64,000 nt of DNA. Origin: Heliocidaris tuberculata. Its lineage: Eukaryota; Echinodermata; Echinoidea; Camarodonta; Echinometridae. The stretch is from the NCBI GenBank assembly GCA_025618425.1, contig CM046838.1, positions 14,871,629 through 14,935,628 on the forward strand, in the 5' to 3' direction. The stretch's first letter is position 1, and each line of letters starts with the position of its first letter. Shown piece after piece: positions 53,401-62,400 of this stretch. The notes beneath the pieces were generated by a model. It saw only the letters and a list, made by a program, of their open reading frames with translations. It did no database searches and was not told where the DNA came from. The position numbers and the translations under genes were made by a program.

Positions 53401-56400
53401 AGTGACATATTCTCAATGAAAAAAAAAAGAATACTGTTGCATCTTTCAAACAATAAGAAATCGTTATTCGTCGCTAGGGAAATCACATGCCAATTTATGA
53501 AAGCAAAATAAAATCCACGATATTGCCGAAAAAAAAATAACGTATTCAAGAAAAGTTAAAAACGAGTGGTTTATGCGTAAGTTTCTGCTTCTTAACACAC
53601 TAAAATAGGAACTTACAAACATGTGATAAAAAATGTTATAGTAATGTTATTACCCGTTACGCTGACAAGGAGAAGACAGGTGCCAGTGTTTCCTGCATTA
53701 TCTGTAGACGAACAGTTCACAGTGGTGTCCCCAACCATGAATGTACCCTCAGATGGATGAGAACAAGTCACATTTGGAGCTATATCCACGTTATCAGTTG
53801 CATTTGGATTAAACACAACAGTGGATGATGAATTTAGTCCCATATCCGTACTAAAAGTGACATTTGGGCAATTCAGAATAGGTGCTTCATCATCTGCAAG
53901 ACAACAGAAATTCAGACAATATCAGTATACATGCTTATTCACATGCTCCTTGTTAAAAAAAAAAAAAATCCGAAGAAAGTAAATCCTTTAATACTTGTCG
54001 AGTTCCGGTGAATATCATTACAGCAGGGGCGGCGCTATAGGGGGGGGGGGGGTGGGGGGGGGCAGAGGGGGCGACCGCCCCCCCCCCCCCCTATGATTTT
54101 TCAAGTAGTGAAAAAAGAAGGGAAAAAAAGAAGAAAAAAGAAGAAAAGGAGGAAGAAAAGGGAAGAAAAGGGAAGAAAGAAGAAAGAGGAGTATTAAAAA
54201 GAGAGGTCTTAAACATATAACTCTATATTACCCCTGTTATTTAATGGAGAAAAAATATGACGTCATCTTTAGGTCGTCTTGCCCCTCCTATCAAAATACC
54301 CTGGCGCCGCCCCTGCATTACAGTTAAGGTTTACATAATTTCAGAAAATGGTAAGAACAATTTCTGTAATGCAATTGAAATATCAAATGCAGTGACATAT
54401 TCTCAATGAAAAAAAATAATAAAGAATACTGTTTGTACTTTCAAACAATAAGAAATCATTATTCGTCGCTAGGGAAATCACATGCCAATTTATGAAAGCA
54501 AAATAAAATCCACGATATTGCCGGAAAAAAAAATGAGGACATCAATAAAAGTTAAAAACAAGTGGTTTATGCGTAAGTTTCTGATTCTTAACATACTGAA
54601 ATAGGAACTTACAAACATCTGATAAAAATTTTTATAGTAATGTTATTACCCGTTACGCTGACAAGGAGAAGACAGGTGCCAGTGTTTCCTGCATTATCTC
54701 TAGACGAACAGTTCACAGTGGTGTCCCCGACCATGAATGTACCATCAGATGGATGAGAACAAGTCACAGTTGGAGCTATATCCACGTTATCAGTTGCATT
54801 TGGATTAAACACAACAGTGGATGATGAATTTAGTCCCATATCCGTACTAAAAGTGACATTTGGGCAGTTCAAAATAGGTGCTTCATCATCTGCAAGACAA
54901 CAGAAATTCACACGGAATCAGTATACATATTTATTCACATATGAGATATAAAGCGCTCCTTGTTTTTAAGAAAAAAAACCTTGAAGAAGGTGGATCCTTT
55001 GTTTTCGGGTTCCGGTGAAAATCATTATAGTAAAGGTTTACATTATTTCACAATTTGATAGTAACAATTTCCGTAATGCAATTGAAATATAAAATTCAGT
55101 GACACGTTCTTAATGAAAAAATGAAGAATAAAAAAAAAGAATAGTGGATGATGAATTTAGTCTCATATCCATGCGCGTACAGAGGGGAGGGGGAATTTGG
55201 GGTGTTCAAACACCCCCCTTTAAAAATGAAGCAAAAGTTTATTTTTGACGCCAAAATTCTGCTCCTATCCGTACTAAAAGTGACATTTGGGCAGTTCAGA
55301 ACAGGTGCGTCATCATTTACAAGACAACAGAAATTCAGACAATATCAGTATACATGCTTATAAACATGCTCCTTGTTAAAAAAAAAAACAAAATCCGAAG
55401 AAAGTAAATCCTTACTTGTCGAGTTCCGGTGAATATCATTACAGTAAAGGTTTACATTATTTCAGAAAATGGTAAGAACAATTTCTGTAATGCAATTGAA
55501 ATATCAAATGCAGTTGCATATTCTCAATGAAAAAAAAAAAGAATACTGTTGCATCTTAAAAACAATAAGAAATCATTATTCGTCGCTAGGGAAATCACAT
55601 GCCAATTTATGAAAGCAAAGTAAAATCCACGATATTGCCGGAAAAAAAATGAGGACATCAATAAAAGTTAAAAACGAGTGGTTTATGCATAAGTTTCTGA
55701 TTCTTAACATACTGAAATAGGAACTTACAAACATCTGATAAAAAATGTTATAGTAATGATATTACCCGTTATTGTAACAAGGAGAAGACAGGTTCCAGTG
55801 TTTCCTGCATTATCTCTAGACGAACAGTTCAAAGTGGTGTCCCCGATCAGGAATGTACCATCAGATGGATGAGAACAAGTCACATTTGGAGCTATATCCA
55901 CGTTATCAGTTGCATTCGGATTAAACACAACAGTGGATGATGAATTTAGTCCCATATCCGTACTAAAAGTGACATTTCGGCAGTTCAGAATAGGTGCTTC
56001 ATCATCTGCAAGATAACAAATTACAGACCAAATTAATATATAAACATACAAATCTCGGAAATCAAATTCAACTTGTCTTAAGAAGAAAGTGAAGGGAATT
56101 GTTCCTTTCTCGTCAAATTTGAGTAAAAACAATCACAGTAAAGGTTTATGTTATTACAAAAACTGATACTTATAGTTTTGGTAATGCAACTTAAATATTG
56201 AATGCAGAGATACTTTTCTAAAGATAAAATAAAGAATACTGTAGCATATTTGAAACAATGACCAATTATTGTTCACCGCTGGGTAGATCAGGAAAAGTAA
56301 AAATGGAGTGGCTTATGGATAAATTCATGATTCTTAACATATTGCTATAGGAACTAACAAACATCTGCTCAAAAAAGTGTAATGATATTACCCGTTATTG

Positions 56401-59400
56401 TAACAAGGAGAAGACAAGTTCCAGTGTTTCCTGCATTATCTCTAGACGAACAGTTCACAGTGGTGTCCCCGATCAGGAATGTACCATCAGATGGATGAGA
56501 ACAAGTCACATTTGGAGCTATATCCACGTTATCAGTTGCATTCGGATTAAACACAACAGTGGATGATGAATTTAGTCCCATATCCGTACTAAAAGTGACA
56601 TTTGGGCATTTCAGATTAGGTGCTTCATCATCTGCAAGATAACAAAAATTCAGACCGAATTAATGTACATACATACACATCTCGGAAATCTAATTCAACT
56701 TGTTTAAAGAAGAAAGCAAAAAAAAAATAGTTCCATTCTCGTCATATTTGTTTAGAAAGAATCAAGGTAAAGGTTTACATTATTACCAAACCGCTGGGAT
56801 GAAAAAAAAAATACTGTAGCAACTATTAAACAATGACCCATCATATTTCACCGCTTGGTAGGGCTCATGCCGATTTATAAAAGCAAATAAACGAGATGAC
56901 ATTGTAACAGCGTATTAGGACATGAAGAAAGGTTAAAAGGGAGAAATTTATGCGTATATTTTTTTAATACCGAAAACAAATGCTAAACCGGATAGGTGGA
57001 GGAACTTACAAACATCTTAACAAAAAATAACGTTATTACCCGTTACTGTGACAATAAGAAGACAAGTGCCAGTGTTTCCTGCATTATCTCTAGACGAACA
57101 GTTCACAGTGGTGTCCCCGATCAGGAATGTACCTTCAGATGTATGAGAACAAGTCACAGTTGGAGCTATATCTACGTTATCAGTTGCATTTGGATTAAAC
57201 ACAACAGTGGATGATGAATTTAGTACCATATCCGTACTAAAAGTGACATTTCGGCAGTTCAGAATAGGTGCTTCATCATCTGCAACATAACAAAATACAG
57301 ACCAAATTAATATATAAACATACAAATCTCGGAAATCAAATTCAACTTGTTTTAAGAAGAAAGTGAAGGGAATTGTTCCTTTCTCGTCAAATTTGAGTAA
57401 AAACAATCACAGTAAAGGTTCACGTTATTACAAAAACTGAAACTTATAGTTTTGGTAATGCAACTTAAATATTGAATGCAGAGATACTTTTCTAAAGATA
57501 AAATAAAGAATACTGTAGCATATTTGAAACAATGACCAATTATTGTTCACCGCTGGGTAGATCAGGAAAAGTAAAAATGGAGTGGCTTATGGATAAATTC
57601 ATGATTCTTAACATATTGCTATAGGAACTAACAAACATCTGATCAAAAAAGTGTAATGATATTACCCGTTATTGTAACAAGGAGAAGACAGGTTCCAGTG
57701 TTTCCTGCATTATCTCTAGACGAACAGTTCACAGTGGTGTCCCCGATCAGGAATGTACCATCAGATGGATGAGAACAAGTCACATTTGGAGCTATATCCA
57801 CGTTATCAGTTGCATTCGGATTAAACACAACAGTGGATGATGAATTTAGTCCCATATCCGTACTAAAAGTGACATTTCGGCAGTTCAGAATAGGTGCTTC
57901 ATCATCTGCAACATAACAAAATACAGATCAAATTAATATATAAACATACAAATTTCGGAAATCAAATTCAACTTGTCTTAAGAAGAAAGTGAAGGGAATT
58001 GTTCCTTTCTCGTCAAATTTGAGTAAAAACAATCACAGTAAAGGTTTATGTTATTACAAAAACTGATACTTATAGTTTTGGTAATGCAACTTAAATATTG
58101 AATGCAGAGATACTTTTCTAAAGATAAAATAAAGAATACTGTAGCATATTTGAAACAATGACCAATTATTGTTCACCGCTGGGTAGATCAGGAAAAGTAA
58201 AAATGGAGTGGCTTATGGATAAATTCATGATTCTTAACATATTGCTATAGGAACTAACAAACATCTGCTCAAAAAGTGTAATGATATTACCCGTTATTGT
58301 AACAAGGAGAAGACAAGTTCCAGTGTTTCCTGCATTATCTCTAGACGAACAGTTCACAGTGGTGTCCCCAACCATGAATGTACCCTCAGATGGATGAGAA
58401 CAAGTCACATTTGGAGCTATATCCACGTTATCAGTTGCATTTGGATTAAACACAACAGTGGATGATGAATTTAGTCCCATATCCGTACTAAAAGTGACAT
58501 TTGGGCAATTCAGAATAGGTGCTTCATCATCTGCAAGACAACAGAAATTCAGACAATATCAGTATACATGCTTATTCACATGCTCCTTGTTAAAAAAAAA
58601 AAAAATCCGAAGAAAGTAAATCCTTTAATACTTGTCGAGTTCCGGTGAATATCATTACAGCAGGGGCGGCGCTATAGGGGGGGGGGGGGTGGGGGGGCAG
58701 AGGGGCGACCGCCCCCCCCCCCCTATGATTTTTCAAGTAGTGAAAAAAGAAGGGAAAAAAAGAAGAAAAAAGAAGAAAAGGAGGAAGAAAAGGGAAGAAA
58801 AGGGAAGAAAGAAGAAAGAGGAGTATTAAAAAGAGAGGTCTTAAACATATAACTCTATATTACCCCTGTTATTTAATGGAGAAAAAATATGACGTCATCT
58901 TTAGGTCGTCTTGCCCCTCCTATCAAAATACCCTGGCGCCGCCCCTGCATTACAGTTAAGGTTTACATAATTTCAGAAAATGGTAAGAACAATTTCTGTA
59001 ATGCAATTGAAATATCAAATGCAGTGACATATTCTCAATGAAAAAAAATAATAAAGAATACTGTTTGTACTTTCAAACAATAAGAAATCATTATTCGTCG
59101 CTAGGGAAATCACATGCCAATTTATGAAAGCAAAATAAAATCCACGATATTGCCGGAAAAAAAAATGAGGACATCAATAAAAGTTAAAAACAAGTGGTTT
59201 ATGCGTAAGTTTCTGATTCTTAACATACTGAAATAGGAACTTACAAACATCTGATAAAAATTTTTATAGTAATGTTATTACCCGTTACGCTGACAAGGAG
59301 AAGACAGGTGCCAGTGTTTCCTGCATTATCTCTAGACGAACAGTTCACAGTGGTGTCCCCGACCATGAATGTACCATCAGATGGATGAGAACAAGTCACA

Positions 59401-62400
59401 GTTGGAGCTATATCCACGTTATCAGTTGCATTTGGATTAAACACAACAGTGGATGATGAATTTAGTCCCATATCCGTACTAAAAGTGACATTTGGGCAGT
59501 TCAAAATAGGTGCTTCATCATCTGCAAGACAACAGAAATTCACACGGAATCAGTATACATATTTATTCACATATGAGATATAAAGCGCTCCTTGTTTTTA
59601 AGAAAAAAAACCTTGAAGAAGGTGGATCCTTTGTTTTCGGGTTCCGGTGAAAATCATTATAGTAAAGGTTTACATTATTTCACAATTTGATAGTAACAAT
59701 TTCCGTAATGCAATTGAAATATAAAATTCAGTGACACGTTCTTAATGAAAAAATGAAGAATAAAAAAAAAGAATAGTGGATGATGAATTTAGTCTCATAT
59801 CCATGCGCGTACAGAGGGGAGGGGGGAATTTGGGGTGTTCAAACACCCCCCTTTAAAAATGAAGCAAAAGTTTATTTTTGACGCCAAAATTCTGCTCCTA
59901 TCCGTACTAAAAGTGACATTTGGGCAGTTCAGAACAGGTGCGTCATCATTTACAAGACAACAGAAATTCAGACAATATCAGTATACATGCTTATAAACAT
60001 GCTCCTTGTTAAAAAAAAAAAACAAAATCCGAAGAAAGTAAATCCTTACTTGTCGAGTTCCGGTGAATATCATTACAGTAAAGGTTTACATTATTTCAGA
60101 AAATGGTAAGAACAATTTCTGTAATGCAATTGAAATATCAAATGCAGTTGCATATTCTCAATGAAAAAAAAAAAGAATACTGTTGCATCTTAAAAACAAT
60201 AAGAAATCATTATTCGTCGCTAGGGAAATCACATGCCAATTTATGAAAGCAAAGTAAAATCCACGATATTGCCGGAAAAAAAATGAGGACATCAATAAAA
60301 GTTAAAAACGAGTGGTTTATGCATAAGTTTCTGATTCTTAACATACTGAAATAGGAACTTACAAACATCTGATAAAAAATGTTATAGTAATGATATTACC
60401 CGTTATTGTAACAAGGAGAAGACAGGTTCCAGTGTTTCCTGCATTATCTCTAGACGAACAGTTCAAAGTGGTGTCCCCGATCAGGAATGTACCATCAGAT
60501 GGATGAGAACAAGTCACATTTGGAGCTATATCCACGTTATCAGTTGCATTCGGATTAAACACAACAGTGGATGATGAATTTAGTCCCATATCCGTACTAA
60601 AAGTGACATTTCGGCAGTTCAGAATAGGTGCTTCATCATCTGCAAGATAACAAATTACAGACCAAATTAATATATAAACATACAAATCTCGGAAATCAAA
60701 TTCAACTTGTCTTAAGAAGAAAGTGAAGGGAATTGTTCCTTTCTCGTCAAATTTGAGTAAAAACAATCACAGTAAAGGTTTATGTTATTACAAAAACTGA
60801 TACTTATAGTTTTGGTAATGCAACTTAAATATTGAATGCAGAGATACTTTTCTAAAGATAAAATAAAGAATACTGTAGCATATTTGAAACAATGACCAAT
60901 TATTGTTCACCGCTGGGTAGATCAGGAAAAGTAAAAATGGAGTGGCTTATGGATAAATTCATGATTCTTAACATATTGCTATAGGAACTAACAAACATCT
61001 GCTCAAAAAAGTGTAATGATATTACCCGTTATTGTAACAAGGAGAAGACAAGTTCCAGTGTTTCCTGCATTATCTCTAGACGAACAGTTCACAGTGGTGT
61101 CCCCGATCAGGAATGTACCATCAGATGGATGAGAACAAGTCACATTTGGAGCTATATCCACGTTATCAGTTGCATTCGGATTAAACACAACAGTGGATGA
61201 TGAATTTAGTCCCATATCCGTACTAAAAGTGACATTTGGGCATTTCAGATTAGGTGCTTCATCATCTGCAAGATAACAAAAATTCAGACCGAATTAATGT
61301 ACATACATACACATCTCGGAAATCTAATTCAACTTGTTTAAAGAAGAAAGCAAAAAAAAAATAGTTCCATTCTCGTCATATTTGTTTAGAAAGAATCAAG
61401 GTAAAGGTTTACATTATTACCAAACCGCTGGGATGAAAAAAAAAATACTGTAGCAACTATTAAACAATGACCCATCATATTTCACCGCTTGGTAGGGCTC
61501 ATGCCGATTTATAAAAGCAAATAAACGAGATGACATTGTAACAGCGTATTAGGACATGAAGAAAGGTTAAAAGGGAGAAATTTATGCGTATATTTTTTTA
61601 ATACCGAAAACAAATGCTAAACCGGATAGGTGGAGGAACTTACAAACATCTTAACAAAAAATAACGTTATTACCCGTTACTGTGACAATAAGAAGACAAG
61701 TGCCAGTGTTTCCTGCATTATCTCTAGACGAACAGTTCACAGTGGTGTCCCCGATCAGGAATGTACCTTCAGATGTATGAGAACAAGTCACAGTTGGAGC
61801 TATATCTACGTTATCAGTTGCATTTGGATTAAACACAACAGTGGATGATGAATTTAGTACCATATCCGTACTAAAAGTGACATTTCGGCAGTTCAGAATA
61901 GGTGCTTCATCATCTGCAACATAACAAAATACAGACCAAATTAATATATAAACATACAAATCTCGGAAATCAAATTCAACTTGTTTTAAGAAGAAAGTGA
62001 AGGGAATTGTTCCTTTCTCGTCAAATTTGAGTAAAAACAATCACAGTAAAGGTTCACGTTATTACAAAAACTGAAACTTATAGTTTTGGTAATGCAACTT
62101 AAATATTGAATGCAGAGATACTTTTCTAAAGATAAAATAAAGAATACTGTAGCATATTTGAAACAATGACCAATTATTGTTCACCGCTGGGTAGATCAGG
62201 AAAAGTAAAAATGGAGTGGCTTATGGATAAATTCATGATTCTTAACATATTGCTATAGGAACTAACAAACATCTGATCAAAAAAGTGTAATGATATTACC
62301 CGTTATTGTAACAAGGAGAAGACAGGTTCCAGTGTTTCCTGCATTATCTCTAGACGAACAGTTCACAGTGGTGTCCCCGATCAGGAATGTACCATCAGAT

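Noticed and set aside
58632..58829. Plus-strand frame rich in Lys/Glu/Arg (also at 63266)
   Set aside because: Translation of G-runs and the A/G tract inside the intronic MITE.
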